Under the pieces are notes generated by a model that searched no databases, had not been told where the DNA came from, and was given only the letters and a program-made list of their open reading frames with translations. Positions 23,951 through 37,330 of a stretch of 64,000 bases of DNA are shown in pieces. Position numbers and translations under genes: made by a program. Within the stretch, counting starts at the first letter, position 1; every line of letters starts with the position of its first letter. Source of the DNA: Nilaparvata lugens (lineage: Eukaryota > Arthropoda > Insecta > Hemiptera > Delphacidae); NCBI RefSeq assembly GCF_014356525.2, contig NC_052507.1, forward strand, positions 46,981,992 through 47,045,991. The letters are read 5' to 3'.

Positions 23951-24879
23951 ATATGCAGAAAATGAAATGCGTCTCTGCCGACATGTATTGCCTTCTGAGT
24001 CAACATTCATATCGTAAACCTTACAGATGATCTCGTCTCATTGGCCTTTCCACGGATGACTAGCTAGTGAGAGGCAGACTGAATGCTGCAGATTAGCCAC
24101 TCGGCCTTTAGATTCTCAATTGGAAATATCCAGAGTCATGGAGAGAATTTGTCCAGCTATTGATATTGTACGTCTCATTCAACATCTATCAAAATACACG
24201 TTTTAAATCTACATAGACAGCAGCAATGAATTTTTTGTGAAATATTATGTGACAAAAATTATTGAGAGTTTGCAAAATTGGGATATTTTTAGTTAGTCTT
24301 TCAATAAGGCTAATCTAGAAACAAGGCTAATCTGAATATATGTTTGATTGATTTTGATCAAGAGGTAAATAATTGACACTAGTATGAACTTAATCTCGAA
24401 TTTTAAAGGAGAAATTAATGCAAACATTTATTTGCAGTGATTCACGTGGATCACTAGCCCGTATTGCACAAACTCATTATAAAATTTGTTGAATCATCTG
24501 CATTCCGTGCACCTCCGGTGATAGTAATGGTTCTCCTGATTCTAAAATGTTATATCGTTAATATCATTCTAAATATCACAAATCGAGATGCCACAATCGA
24601 AAAATTGCCATACTTTTTTTGGTGGTACATATTTTTGCTGTACATCATCTACAATTTATTCTTGCGGGTGTGATGTCAACAGCAACGAGATAAAAAGCGG
24701 AGGAAGGGGACATTTTGATGGATGCATTTTGGCTAAAAGGGCTGGATGAACAAGCACCCGAACTTTGAGTCTTCCCTGAATGCAACTGCTGCAAATAACA
24801 CACAAGAGCGATAATAATAAATTCTTGTTGGGTGAAAATAAATGTGAGTGAGCTTGTGTATGTGTGCGAGTGAGGGACA
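23951..24879. other. Non-coding stretch
   Basis: I see no gene. The part from 24180 to 24660 is AT-rich. Confidence 0.45.
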
Positions 24880-25960
24880 CGAGGCTGCTTGGCGATGCAG
24901 GTGCGGAAAGGGGTGAAGGGGATTGGTGCAGTTGTGAGGCTTAAACTGGGTTGTGGCCCCGGGCCCCGGGGGACAAGCCGTGCAGGAAGCCAGCGAGTGC
25001 AGTGCAGTTTTGCACGCGGAGATGCATTAAAAATGTCGTCGCCGTGCCCTGCCCTGCACTGGCAGATTATGATTTCTGTTTGAAGAGCAGAGCACAGGCT
25101 GTTTGCTTGTATGTGAGTGTGCATATGTGGACAGGAGGAACGGTGTACATTAGCCTCGGTGTATAATTAACGAGCGGGCTTGGCCGATTGTTATCTATGC
25201 ACGGCGTTTTCCAAGGGGTCGATATGGAGGGCCCCTTGTGAAGCTTAAATTTGATCGCGCTGTTTTGCTGTCACACACCGTCCTCTTCACATTACTGGAC
25301 ACCGGACAAGCGAGAACCACCCCCGCCTCCCGCTGCCAGCGCTCCTCTTTCGCGTTGTGCGCTCTTTCACCCCTTTCGTTGCTAGTCATCGTTGGTTGGA
25401 TCACCGAGCGTCGCTTTGGGCGGCATTTTCGTTTTTACTTGGAAATCGAGTGCTGCCGCCTCTCGCTCAACAACCCCCCCTCCCCTGGGGACACACATGG
25501 CCGGTGCTGGAGTGGAAAGGGGAGGGGAAACCGATTCCTCCAGCCTGTAGTTCTCCGACCGCCGAAATAGTCCCCGTAGATTTCAAACAACCATCGCTCC
25601 CCCTACCATCCGTCCAGTTAGCGTCTGTCCACTGCTGCGTTATTTAATACGACAGCAGAAAACTGAAAATGCGCGCTCCGGACCCGGACACGGCCGTCTC
25701 TCTGTTTGTTCGTCGAATCGAAAGAAATTAATTTCACAGCAGCAGAGTCGAGCCGGGGAGCCGGGCTGCTCCATCCGACGGAAGCATATCGTTGCTGGAC
25801 AGGCACCAACCCCCTCCTTCCCATCCACCCTGCACCCCACAAACCCCTCATGACCACAAACAAGGCTCCTCTGTTCCACCTGACCACCCTCCGCCACCTA
25901 TCATATGCACCCACTCCCAAATATTCTTCCCTTATTCGTTGCCCACAATGACATTTCATC
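24880..25960. promoter_or_regulatory. GC- and CpG-rich island, possible regulatory or 5' exon region
   Basis: This is the most GC-rich kilobase of the window. It has many CpG dinucleotides (for example GTCGTCGCCG near 25036, CCGGACCCGGACACGGCCG near 25678) and the run CCCCGGGCCCCGGGGG at 24957. Several frames of 70-159 codons overlap on both strands, as expected when stop codons become rare, and none resembles a known protein. A promoter, untranslated first exon or enhancer would fit, but nothing fixes a start site. Confidence 0.3.
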
Positions 25961-27340
25961 CCAATTGTTATCTAGGTACATTCGAATCTGCTGGTGGACT
26001 TGTCTGTTACGACATTCCTGATATCTCGACGTGTCTGTGGTCCTCTTGTGCGCACAACTATGCACAATTGTAACTTCTGAAATGTGCTAATGAGAATGAT
26101 TGAACTACTTTAGTAAATTGAGCTGAGATTTATTTCTAATTTTTGACAGTGGAATTGATTTTTTCCATTAATTATATCATCCTTTAAAAAAATAAAGATT
26201 TTCCTTCTCACTTCTCGGATTTGTAATTAAATGTTTGAAAGGAAACCATGTTCCAATAATACCATGGACACCCTAATTGTCATCTGCAAAAAATATTATC
26301 AAAGAAGCTATAACATATCTCTTCCTTAAAATAATTTTCTACACTGTATTTCGAAAGTAAAGTTTTTTCTATTACTTGATGGAAAAGAAGAAGAAAAATG
26401 AACACTAATAGAAAAAACAAGCAACGAAAAAGATTAGTTACAGCTGATTAAAAGATTGATCGATTTGATGAAAATTAGAAGATTATGATTTTAGAATCTC
26501 AAAGAACACTAATAGTAAAACTGGAATGATGTAAATCACAATCTGGATGTCTTCAAGAAACTGTTCAATTACAATTTTTGGAATAAGTATTTTCAGTAAT
26601 AGAGGATATCTTTTCCTTTGAGTTTCATAACAGATGGACTCATAGCACCAGTTTCTCAATTTCAGCTTCTGTTGCATGCTAAAAAGCCAATTAGAACTGG
26701 TGTTTTGGACAGTCAGGCAGTTTACTTCCTTGTTTACACCTTAGCATGTTTGGAAGGCAGTGAAGGTCGCGGTTGAGTTACCTCTACTCGCCCTGAATAT
26801 TGCTATTGCTATTGCTATCTCTTGAGTGCTCAAACATCTGGACTTATGCAAGTTCAGGTGACCGTGACGATCGGAAAGTATCAGCTGTTAATTTCATTGC
26901 CATACAAGCTGTTCTTACTAACTTACTTGTTTATTCCCTTAATATTGTTTCTCTTTTGTATAATTGTCTACAACTGACAGGAAGTGAGCAAGTAATGTTC
27001 AGTAACGAACTGTTCCTTATGGGAAAGTTTGACTCCCACCTGTGGTAGCATTCCCCTACTGTAATAGTGTGGGACGATGTTATTCCCATTGCTTCATAGC
27101 ATGAATTACAATAACAACAAAAAAGGTAGAAGTTACGGTATACAACAAGCTGAAGTATGTGGAGTAGCTGCTTGGATGATATAGAAGGTGATAATATAGA
27201 TTGATGAATATAGAGTCATTACAGAGGTTAGGCTGAGACTTCTATTATAGAGATTAGAAGTGCTCGTTTACTCTTGTACATAACAAACATAACATAACAA
27301 ACTCTTGTACATAACAAACAAAAACAAGGCTATCTTCTTA
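25961..27340. other. Mainly AT-rich non-coding stretch
   Basis: I see no gene. Small items are a short ATTGCT tandem at 26799-26819 and a ~19-bp direct repeat, ACTCTTGTACATAACAAAC, near 27270 and 27301. Confidence 0.45.
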
Positions 27341-27985
27341 TCCTATACTATTAAACGAGCAGCTTCTGTTTATATGTTTAGATGTTTGGATGTTTATAAG
27401 TTTGTATTTCACCGGATCTCGAAAACGGCTCTAACGATTCTCACGAGATTCGGAACATAGTAGATTTATAATATAAAGATTCGATTGCACTAGGTCCCAT
27501 CCCCGAGAAAACTGGCTGAAGGACATTAAAAGGATAATTATTATTCATCCTTGGAAAAACATCTGATAATAATTATTTCGTCGTCTGTTGGTGATGAAGT
27601 GAGTGAGCGAGTTCATGTGTGTGGGACTGTGTCAAAATTATGACTGAGCTGTTGAACTTTTGTAATCATTCAATCAGGTACTTAGTGCCGGTTGCAAAAA
27701 TGCCGGGTTATTTTCAATCCTGATCAATTCCAGTAGATCCATCTTTTTGAAATGGTCTTCTCTGATTTGGTTCACGTAAAGTTAATCAGGATTAAAATTT
27801 AACAGGCTTTTGTGCTATTGGGCCTTTGTGAGGGAAATTTTTGCATTCCTCTGGGAATTAATCTCAATTTACTGTCATTAGATGGAGCATTTCTGTATGA
27901 ATGTTATTATAATTTCTTATTTCGTAATACATTTTTTATGCTTTTGTACTCGAGAGCGAAGCCCCGTCCCCGATATGCCAGTAAT
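27341..27985 (+). mobile_element. Helitron-like non-autonomous repeat (family E)
   Basis: It begins with TCCTATACTATTAAACGAGC at 27341, a head I associate with insect Helitron-type repeats. A five-unit octamer microsatellite follows. Next come CACCGGATCTCGAAAACGGC and TCTAACGATTCTCACGAGAT, typical internal text of such repeats. Near the right end, ACTCGAGAGCGAAGCCCCGTC (27949) looks like a decayed version of the CCGAGCGAAGCTCGG hairpin found at Helitron 3' ends. I find no clean CTRR terminus and no Rep/helicase frame, so the class is inferred and the exact end is uncertain. Confidence 0.5.
27368..27407 (+). repeat. Five-unit octamer microsatellite
   Basis: The units are GTTTATAT, GTTTAGAT, GTTTGGAT, GTTTATAA and GTTTGTAT. 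The period and pattern match the GTTTAAAT register of the family A arrays. Confidence 0.85.
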
Positions 27986-28489
27986 AATTAGTGATGTGAT
28001 AAGGACCTGAGGTATGATAAAGGACAATAATTACTATAATTTGATAAATTATTACAATAATTTTGTTGTCATAGTTGTTCAAAAAAGTATCTTCAATATG
28101 GGATAACGTAAAGTGAGATAAAAGTCTCAACTATCTTTATTCTGTTTCATTGTAATAACTTAAAATGTGAAAGAAGTACATGATTTTGGTGTTTTAGTGA
28201 AGTGGATGCTGTGATTCAACAAAATACACGATGTACCGTATATGCAATCAAACTTATGAGACACTCACATACGATACAAGATAAAGTGATGCTCATAATA
28301 TTATTTAAATCATGTAGATTGCTCAAGCAAAATGGAGATATATCTCCGCCAAGGCTATTGACAGAATTGGTATTTTTAATCAAATTATACGTACGAGGAA
28401 CGTTGAAAAGTGTATAGACGTCTTTCTTTCAATTCAGATATCTTTCTATATTACATGAGTATCTCTTAGGCGAAGGGGAAACCGATTCG
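27986..28489. other. AT-rich non-coding stretch
   Basis: I see nothing recognisable. It may include more of the family E repeat. Confidence 0.4.
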
Positions 28490-29110
28490 ATGAGATATCC
28501 AGCTCTGAGAAGAAGCGACGATAGGGAATTGTATAGAGGGGGGAAGAGGAGTGATTGTGCGGGTGAATTATTTTAAGGAGGATGACATGACGCTCGCGAT
28601 CTTCCGTTTAGTCCGATTACATGTAATATTCGTAACGAGGATCGTTAAGTGCGGAATCGGTTATGGGAGGAAAGGGGTGTAGTGATGCGGTTGAGATACT
28701 TTGCGGGAGGCTGAGTGCATATGGGGCAGGGGAGGGAGGGAGGTCTGGATTATTGCAATTGCTTTGATATTCCGTCATAGGTGGACTTTTTCTCAACAGT
28801 CAGTCAGTCGAGTCAGTGGAGTCGATCAATGTTTATTGCAGTGTGCGCGCAATCCACCGGCCATCCCTCATTCCCTATCTTTATCCTCCTCTCCGTTCCC
28901 CGTCATCACACACACCGCCGGCCAAAACAGCATCATTTCCGGCCGAGCAGCAAAATATCCCTCTTTCCTCCCTCTCATCTCCTCTTCACGTTGTTGTCGG
29001 CCCGCTGGCACTTTTCCTCCTTCCTCCTCACTCCGCCCTCACACTCACAACCCCACACCAACTCACTCACATTGACGGCGGCTGATTTTTCTCCCGAAAT
29101 ACCCTCAGTG
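28490..29110. other. Purine-skewed tract followed by pyrimidine-skewed tract
   Basis: 28490-28760 is rich in G and A on the plus strand, and 28850-29085 is rich in C and T. Three overlapping plus-strand frames cover the second part, which is typical of compositional bias rather than coding. Confidence 0.45.
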
Positions 29111-31329
29111 CGTGGAAATTGATTCCTGGCATATGGGAAATGGCTAAATTTCACAGAAAACTATCTCAACTGGAATCTGGTGTTGATAACTGCACACATT
29201 TCACGTTGCTAGATTGGCTGGGCGTGTGTTTTTTGCACGGTGCAGTGTAGCCCAACTGGAACTGCTCTAGTGTGTTATCACTTTCAGCCATGAGTTACTA
29301 AGTTAATGTGGAGTGAGTTGGTGCGATAACTGCAGCTCTAACTTGTTAAAGAGATTGAATTTTGGAAAAATCAATTTATCGACTCCAGAAAAAATTGAAA
29401 TGATTACATTCAATCTGTCATTGAAAATCGTTATCGTGTATTGCAACTTCATCTGATAATCTCAAGATCTGATAATCTGAGACTTCATCAAGTCTCAACC
29501 TCATTCCATCTTGAGCTAAGTTCCAGAGCAGGATAATATTCTTGATTCCCATAATTAAACCTGGTACATTGAACTATACAGAAAATCCTGTGATCTTACA
29601 GCTATAGAGCCAAAACCATAAAAAAAGAAAGTTGACTCAGATGAATAAAGAAGAGATGTTATAGATAACAGATCAATAGAGACGAATAGATGAATAGAGA
29701 ATAGAGTCATGAATATATGAGAATAGATGAATAGAGAATAGAGTCATGAATATATGAATATTATAGATGAGAGATGTTAGTAATAGGGAAAGAAAAATTT
29801 CAGACACAATTTAAAATAAAGAGAGTTGAAAAAAATGAAGTTGGTTTATATTCAATGTTTTCTTGCAAGTTTTATCAATCTATTCATCTGCTGGAATTTC
29901 AAGACCATAATTAAAAAAGACGAAAAAATTGAGTATAAATGGAATCTTATATTGAGTTGCAGTACTTTGATGAACCAAGATTCATTACTGAGAGCAAATT
30001 CAATAACATTGAAAGTGAGATGCAAGTGCAGCTAAGCCAGAGATGCTCTTGGACAGAATTTGCATTCGCAGAAACGCCGCAGGGAAAGGGGTGTGTGATT
30101 CCGAATGTCCGTAATCACTTTACTTGTGCCTGCGTCTGTGATTAGTGATAACTGTGCCAAACTGTAATTGGAGCCGATTATAAGACTCTTGTGTGAGTGC
30201 GTGCAAGAGTGTGTGAATGTGTGTGTGTGGGTGTGGAGTTGGAGTAAGATAGAGAACGGACGATGCTCGTTAATTTCCAGCCTTCCTTCAATTTTTGCAA
30301 AAAGAGTTTTTTATAATCTGTACTCGTATTGATCGAGGATGATGTCTATTAGATAAGACTCAAGAACGCATGGGAAGGAGTTCTTGACCGTTTGTAGCGA
30401 CAACTAAGACAGAAATACGTCATTCACATTTTAGTCGTAAAAGACATGGATCTATTTCTTTATAAAATATTGATAGTTCCATTGACTTCAAAATCTCAGT
30501 TCTTTCAGTCTCCAGCTAAAAATTATCAGCACTGTTCTCCACAACATTGATTGATACTAAGAGATTGGGTGAAAAAAACTCCCTGTAATTCAGGGGATGT
30601 GACAATGACAATTTTAAAAGCACACAAAACATCATTCCTGGTGACAGAAAATGAAAAGCAAATTTTGCTATTTATTGTAAGAATCCTGTTTCTTGGGAAC
30701 AGATCATCTGGTTTAATATAAATTTCTAGATATCATTAGAATCGCGTTGCAATTTCTTGTTTCATTCTTTGATGCCTCCGTTTTTGTTTCCACAGTAATA
30801 GAAATAAAAACATCAATTAATGGTATTTGTAGAGTAAATGTATTCAGTTATAAGTGTCACGATGTAAACACTTTTGCTGAAGAATGAACTGACATGCCCT
30901 CACAACTTTTTATGCTTCAAATTATTTTTCACAAGAGTTCTAGTATATAGAATGAAAGGTTAAGTTGGTGGAGTCGATGATAATGAGAGATTGGCTATTT
31001 GGGACAGAGGTGAAAACCGGCTAGAAGTGATCCCGGCTAGATTTGTTGGGTGTTTCGGCTAGTGAGTGATCAGCATAGCATAGCTGCTTTTGGCGGATTG
31101 GCAAATGCATTGCACTGCAAATGGATAGTGAGCTCTCGGATGCTGACTACCATTCTTTAGATGCGATCCTGGTGGATTTCAGTGTGAGGTTCAGGTTTAG
31201 GTGGGTGCAAGGTCGGCATGTGCGCGTGTGTGAGTGTGCTTGTTTGAAAATGCAGGCCCACGTTTATATTTAGTTGGCTGAAGTTTCAAAAGAGAGCGAA
31301 GGGTTGATGTATGCCGAAAGCATGGTAAA
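29111..31329. other. AT-rich to mixed non-coding stretch
   Basis: I see no gene. A 37-bp tandem duplication is listed separately. A short GT-rich run lies at 30190-30240. Confidence 0.45.
29684..29757 (+). repeat. 37-bp tandem duplication
   Basis: Segment 29684-29720 is repeated almost exactly at 29721-29757. Both copies contain GAATAGATGAATAGAGAATA. Confidence 0.9.
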
Positions 31330-31620
31330 CGGCTTATATGCGCTCAGCCGGTGTCTGCACTGCATTCCGTGAACTCTCTTCAACCTGTTTCCAGTTCCAG
31401 ATCCTCTATTCTGTTCCCCTATTTGCTTTTGCTGTTGCTCTTCATCACTCATCGGGGCATCATCCTCTCTTCCATTTTTCCCTATATCTCCCCTCCTCTC
31501 CCTCCCACAAACCTTTTCCAGTTCATTTTCTCTCTCCAATATATGCAATTCCCCCTCCCCACACACTATCATCACCCCATCGATCCACTACATGACGGAG
31601 AGATTAAAAAATTCACATGA
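31330..31620 (+). other. Polypyrimidine-skewed tract
   Basis: C and T dominate the plus strand (CTCCCCTCCTCTCCCTCCC at about 31490). Overlapping frames in two registers are a by-product of the bias. Confidence 0.5.
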
Positions 31621-32599
31621 AGAAAATTATAGCCTTGAAGAACAACAAAACAAGAGAACGCTTCTTCATTCCGAACTATATATCTCGCGCATTCTTTTCC
31701 AGTACTCTCTTTATTCTCATAATATTGGTGAGGTTGTACGAATGATAAGCGTTGATAAAGGATTCCATTGTCTTGGAGAGACTTCCTTTTCCTTGCAGCT
31801 TTTTCTGCCTCATCAACGCTCTTCCTCGCAAACTGAAAATGTCGTAGCTTGTGAATGGAATACCATCACTCATTGATGAACAGGAAACACATATATGTGC
31901 TTCATATTAATTCTTGCGGCAAAGTTTCATGATTCAATCTAATGGAGATTTCATCATTTTTTTGTTCAAATGCACTAGTTTATGGATGGTTTCATTGACA
32001 AGACATATGGATGAAGAAGTATGGTTCATTAATTTATTCTTTGCAAGTTCATTTTTATTAACACTACTTATGTCGTGTAAATGTTACAGAGAATCTTAAA
32101 GCATTGAAGTTGGAAAAAGTTAAAGGTGATGTTCTGATAGACAAGACGATCGAAATTATAAACTTACTAATGGGTTCAATGTTTGGAAGTTATTTTTTTA
32201 CATTTCAGATCATATTCATAGTTTATTGGGTAAATAGACAATGATTTGGTTAATTGCACCATATTAACTTAACCTACTGAAAAGCTCTTTGCTGAATTAA
32301 TTTCAATTTCAATGAGCTGGACTCAGCAGAACTTTCATTTAGAAAGGATGGCACTCAAAACTCCTCGCTCTAAAAATTGTCTCCAAACACCAAATTCACA
32401 CAAAAATATTCCAAACGGATTATCTTCTATAATATTATTACCATTTTTCATGGTTATTAACTGCTTTGGTGACCTCTTCTTTTCTAAGGCTTTGACTTAA
32501 TTAAACGTTGAATATGGTGCAATAAAAAAGTCTCCGCTGTTGAGACTGGACTCAGCGAGAATGGAGGAAGAGTCAGCAAGGATTGGATATGGACCTATA
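31621..32599. other. AT-rich non-coding stretch
   Basis: I see no gene or array. Confidence 0.45.
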
Positions 32600-33310
32600 T
32601 TGCCAGTGCATGTGCATTGAATCGTGCTCGGAATAGGCTTATTACTCCAGCTGTACAAGAAATAGAAGGAGGCAATTGAAGAAGAAGAAGAAGAAGAAGA
32701 AGAAGAAGAAGAAGAAGAAGAAGAAGAAGAAGAAGAAGAAGAAGAAGAAGAAGAGAAGAAGAAGAAGAACAAGAACAAGAACAAGAAGAAGAAGAAGAAG
32801 AAAAAGAAGAAGAAGAAGAAGAAGGTGAAGGGAGGGGAGGAGGAAGAAGATTATGAGAGAATGGGAGATTAAAAAGAGGGATGAAGGAGCAAACGAAGAA
32901 CATAGGAGAAAAGAGGAATTCGCAAAAAGAAAGAGAAGAAGAGAATAATAATGAAAAGAGAAGGAGAAACAACAATGACAAAGAGTAGAATAAAATATAT
33001 GAATGAAGAAGAATACAAATAATATAACTAAGGAAAGAATTAGAAGGGTAGAAAATAGAAGAAGGGAGAGTGAATAAAAAAAGAGGAATAATTATCGAAG
33101 GGAAATGCATCCGGAAAAAAGATTAATAAGAAAGAGAAAAAGATGGAGTGGGAAAATGGAGTGGGAAAGAATGAGGAAAAAAGAGTACAAACTAGAGTAC
33201 TTGGCGTTCGGCGGACGAATGCAGGCCGAAAGATGCAGCCGTCCTTTTGTAGTTGTCGTAAAAGGATGATGAGCTGTGATGGTATGGGTGGGAGAGGAGA
33301 AATTTTGCCG
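32600..33310 (+). other. Polypurine-skewed domain
   Basis: G and A dominate the plus strand for about 700 bp around a GAA array. A 171-codon minus-strand frame through it is mostly Ser, Leu and Phe runs and is not a credible protein. Confidence 0.6.
32678..32822 (+). repeat. (GAA)n trinucleotide array
   Basis: This is about 145 bp of GAA/AAG repeats with a few AAC and AAA variants. It accounts for the poly-Ser and poly-Leu frames on the minus strand. Confidence 0.97.
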
Positions 33311-36300
33311 GCTTTAGCAATGGTCAGTTGCAGGGAAACCACCACCCACCACCCCAGCAGGGCTGGTATTCTCCTTAATTAACCTTACCGTAGTAATAAA
33401 CCAGCAACTCGGCAGATTAAGAGGAATGATATGGAAAAGAGCGAATAAAAAGCCTTTCCTCCGACTGTTTCCTCGTCGAAAATTTCCCCTTTCCACGCTC
33501 ACTCGAAGTCGAGTTAGACGGGTAGGAGAAGATGGAGGGAAATCTGAGAGAAAGTTTCTTGGAGTGGAACATCTGCGTAAAAAAAATTGCACGATCCCTT
33601 AGATTGGTGATGGGGCTTGACCAGCCGGCCTACACGCTTTATTCTATATCAACTCGCCACCGAAAATTTTCTGCTCACTTTCACCCCTCATATCGATTGG
33701 TTTCAGCGCACACTCAACACCAGTAAATTGCTTTTTAATTTGAAAACTCGGATCCTATCCGGAGTGGTTGAAGCTACTTTAAATTCCCGTAAAAATAATA
33801 TTGCATAATATATTTCCTTCATAATAACACGTCTTTCTTGTCTATTGGTATTTTTGAGGTCGAGAGAATATTTTTCAAAAATTAAAAGTGGGATGATTTG
33901 ATTCTCTTTGCTTTTGGTGGACAATCTTATACTCTTTGGCTCTCGTATCTACAGAATTTTAAATAATAATATTTCTCATGAATAGACATTCAAGAATAAC
34001 AGGTTAACAGGCAAATCTTCAATAACAAGTGAGATATAATTAATATGCGAACTTATCCATACTCTCAACCCTCATCAAAAATTCAAGTCTTGATTTTTCT
34101 CACCCACAACCTTATCCATTATTCTTGTGGAGAAATTCACGCAATGACGAACTGAACGCATCTATAATTAATAATTTAACATTTCGAGATGAAATCGGAT
34201 ATTCATTGATTTTTCAAATCTATGTTGTTGAACTACTCATGATTTTCCATTGTTTTGACATTTTCACTAACAACCAATAAACGTTACAACCTTTTAATTA
34301 GTCTGTACAGGAACATTGTTAGGATTTGATAACTGGTTGCGATGCGAGTAGCGATTCGTTTTTTGCAATGAAATCAATAGAATCGTCGAAATAACCTTGT
34401 TATAGGTACGAATGCATGACTTATTCCTCTTTGTTCACTTGAAATTGAACAGTGGAGTGAATTTTCACCATTGAAGTAAAAATTCTGTTTTATTTTGTGT
34501 CACGCCGTACAAAGTATCATTATTCATGTGTGTTTTTGAAAATACAGAGTCTGGCAAGAAAAAAGAAACATGATCTGGCAGGCACTTAGCTTTGCGCCAA
34601 CAGTTTTTAATGGTGAACATTTGTCGAGATGTCGGTCGGTGCTTTGTGCATTCGGTACATTTCAAAATGATATTTCGTATGAGAGCTGTCGAGCTCTCTA
34701 CTCTGTAGGCTACTGTCAGCCACGGCTTGAATTCGTTACTAGCCACTACAGCTGCTACTGCAACTTCAAAATGTTGCATATTTTAATCTCTTTGTAAAAT
34801 TTCCATTGCCACACCCCACTCTATCACAGTTTCATTTTTATTTCTGACAATTTTAGCTCACTGCTACCGAGATATGACACACTGGTTTGATTTCGTGGAA
34901 ATATTTTAAATTTGGTGTGGCAGCATTTTTCAAAAAGTGGCAACCCTTAATCTCATAAGTTTCAAAACTGGCTGTCGGAGGATTTACTATATTGATGGAA
35001 TACAAATGCTTCAGATTCAGTGACTTCTCTTAAAGAACTGATATGCTACAGGTTTTATTTTGATGATGATCTGTATCACCTAAGCAGTATCCAAATCGTG
35101 AGAAATGTGATTTTGGAAATAATAGCCATATGAATCATTCAAATCATGAGAGAGCTATAAAAAGATAAATTCGTTATATACAGTATAATTGTTTATGAAA
35201 TCGTGATATGATAGCATTGTAGATATGTAATGCTTTATCATATTTAGAACGTACCAAACTGTAACGTACGAATGAAATTACGTTTTATTTCATCAATTCA
35301 ATGAAATTGAGCTCAAAAGATACAATTTCAATGAGTTTATTCATACAAGGTCGTATATGTTCTATTAGGATAGACTCATTAAGATTCCATTCTTGTTGAT
35401 ACGACTAAACTTCTATGTTTACATTGATATTTTAATTATTTACAATAATATCAATTATCATCGTTTAGGAAACAAAAAAGCACAAATCAACCAAACCTCA
35501 ATTAATTGAATGAGACAAGCATACGCCAATTTCGAGTAAAGCTCCATTCAATGGTTACAATAATTTTTTTGTTATGATTATCGAGAGAGGGGGGGGGTAA
35601 CTCTCAGCCACAAACAAAAAATAAGTAGACGAAGAGGGTGGGGAAGAGGCACTCGTGAAGAATTTGAAGGTACCAGTGAACCATTGATAAAAACATAGAG
35701 TACAATAGGAACAGTGTAAGGGAGGACAATACAGTAACCACCCTCTAACTGCATCCCCATCGCCAAAGAAAAAAATCATACGTCCAAATACCCCATACCC
35801 TCTGAAACGAAAAAATCCTCATGAGTCATGAGGAGTATACGTGCTAAGCGTCAGCCATTGTATTCCTTCAAGGAAAACATTTTTGTTTACTGATTTATCA
35901 CCGATTTTCTCGGTTCGGGAAACCCTCTAGGTGAAATGGAACGAAGATATCAGTTGACTATAGTATTTTCCTAGAAACATTTCTTCTCTTCAAATGCCAG
36001 CAAGTATGATGAATAATCGTCCTTTTATCGTGTGGTGGAACTAAATCTTATAGGAGCTCTATTTTTCTTGCTGGTGTTAGATTATGACCACATGCAAATT
36101 TATAGCTTCTATCCAGAACACCCAGAAAATGAATCCTGATTCTACATCCTATTCTCCATAATATTACAAATAAAGCTTTCTCTGGCCCATTATGATGTTA
36201 ATATTAAAGGCTCTGAAAAATAATTTTCCACTTCGTCCTCCTTATAAAATATTCTCAAGTTTACAATGATAAACACTTTTTTAAATGAGCCTTGGATTCC

Positions 36301-36840
36301 TTCTAGAATCTCTTGTGAGAACAAGGAGGAATGGCTCTATGCATTTTTTAAAACTAATATCTTTCAACACACATACAGTACCTGAATAGTCTACATCAAA
36401 ATTTTGAAGTAAGTATAGGTTTTGTTGAGTTATTTTTGCAGCAGAACACTTGAACCAGGACGATAAATACAGATGATGACGATGGAGAGAATTTATGTGT
36501 TTTGTAAACGCTTCAATTATTGAAAACTAACAGTTTCATTTAAAATTAAAAACCTTTTCATTACTCTATCTCCTACAATCTACTTTAATTCATGTTGACA
36601 AATCGATTATTCATACTCTAATCCCAGATCTAGTGAACTGCTATTACACATCAATCGCACATGAATTAATGCGCAACTTGTGAAGCATCATCCAAGAGTA
36701 CTTGGACGAGACAACTTGGTAACGAGTGCGTGGGAAGAGGGTCATATGAGTTGTACATCGACGCTAAATAGAAAATATTGGGGTGTAGCAGCTTTGTAAC
36801 CATTGTCAATAAGACAGACGCCGCAGTAGATTTTACTAGC
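33311..36840. other. Mainly AT-rich non-coding stretch
   Basis: I see no gene I can name. 34540-34800 is GC-richer and carries overlapping frames of 75 codons (plus) and 104 codons (minus) with unknown content. It may be part of an unrecognised repeat. A G run lies at 35588-35597. Confidence 0.4.
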
Positions 36841-37330
36841 GTCTGCAGCAGTGAAAGATGCAGCAGCTGTCCGTCGCTCAGTTGAGAGAGAGGGAGTGAT
36901 AGAGAGAGGCATCCTTCTCAGTAAGTTGCCAATTGGCGTCTTTGTTCGTCCAGCGTCCCCTATATACTATCGAAAGAAGGGCTGTGAATCGATCCTCTAC
37001 CATCGGATAAGAAAAAGCCTCGACTACGTTCATTTCATTATTTGCAGCGTTACGTCACCAACTATATCCTATCGCCCCACTAACTTACTTTTGTGCTTTT
37101 TTTCTCTCTCTCTCTCTCTCTTCTCTGCTCCCTTCTCCTTTCTTTTCTTCTTCTCCCCTTTCTTGATTCACCGCTTACGGGACGTATGCCGTTGTACGAT
37201 AACTACTACTGCGAAGCGAAAATAATAAGCAAACGTGGCTGACTGCTGACTGGTATGGCAAGCAAACATCTGCCAACACACACAACTGCCGGCTAGATCG
37301 ATGACGTCACTGTCTCCTCTACTCTGCCTA
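36841..37330. promoter_or_regulatory. CpG-containing patch with GAGA-type, TC and CRE-like sites
   Basis: The patch holds GAGAGAGAGGGAG near 36886, TTACGTCA at 37050-37057, a TC run at 37103-37122 and a perfect TGACGTCA at 37302-37309. The sites are short, so a regulatory role is only suggested. Confidence 0.25.
37103..37122 (+). repeat. (TC)n microsatellite
   Basis: About ten TC units lie in tandem inside a pyrimidine-rich tract. Confidence 0.9.

Noticed and set aside
24645..25124. 159-codon minus-strand frame with a real ATG
   Set aside because: It lies in GC-rich DNA where stops are rare, overlaps other frames on both strands, and has no recognisable domain or coherent composition.
32497..33345. 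Frames of 95, 101 and 171 codons on the minus strand
   Set aside because: Poly-Ser, poly-Leu and Phe-rich translations of a GAA array and a purine-rich domain.
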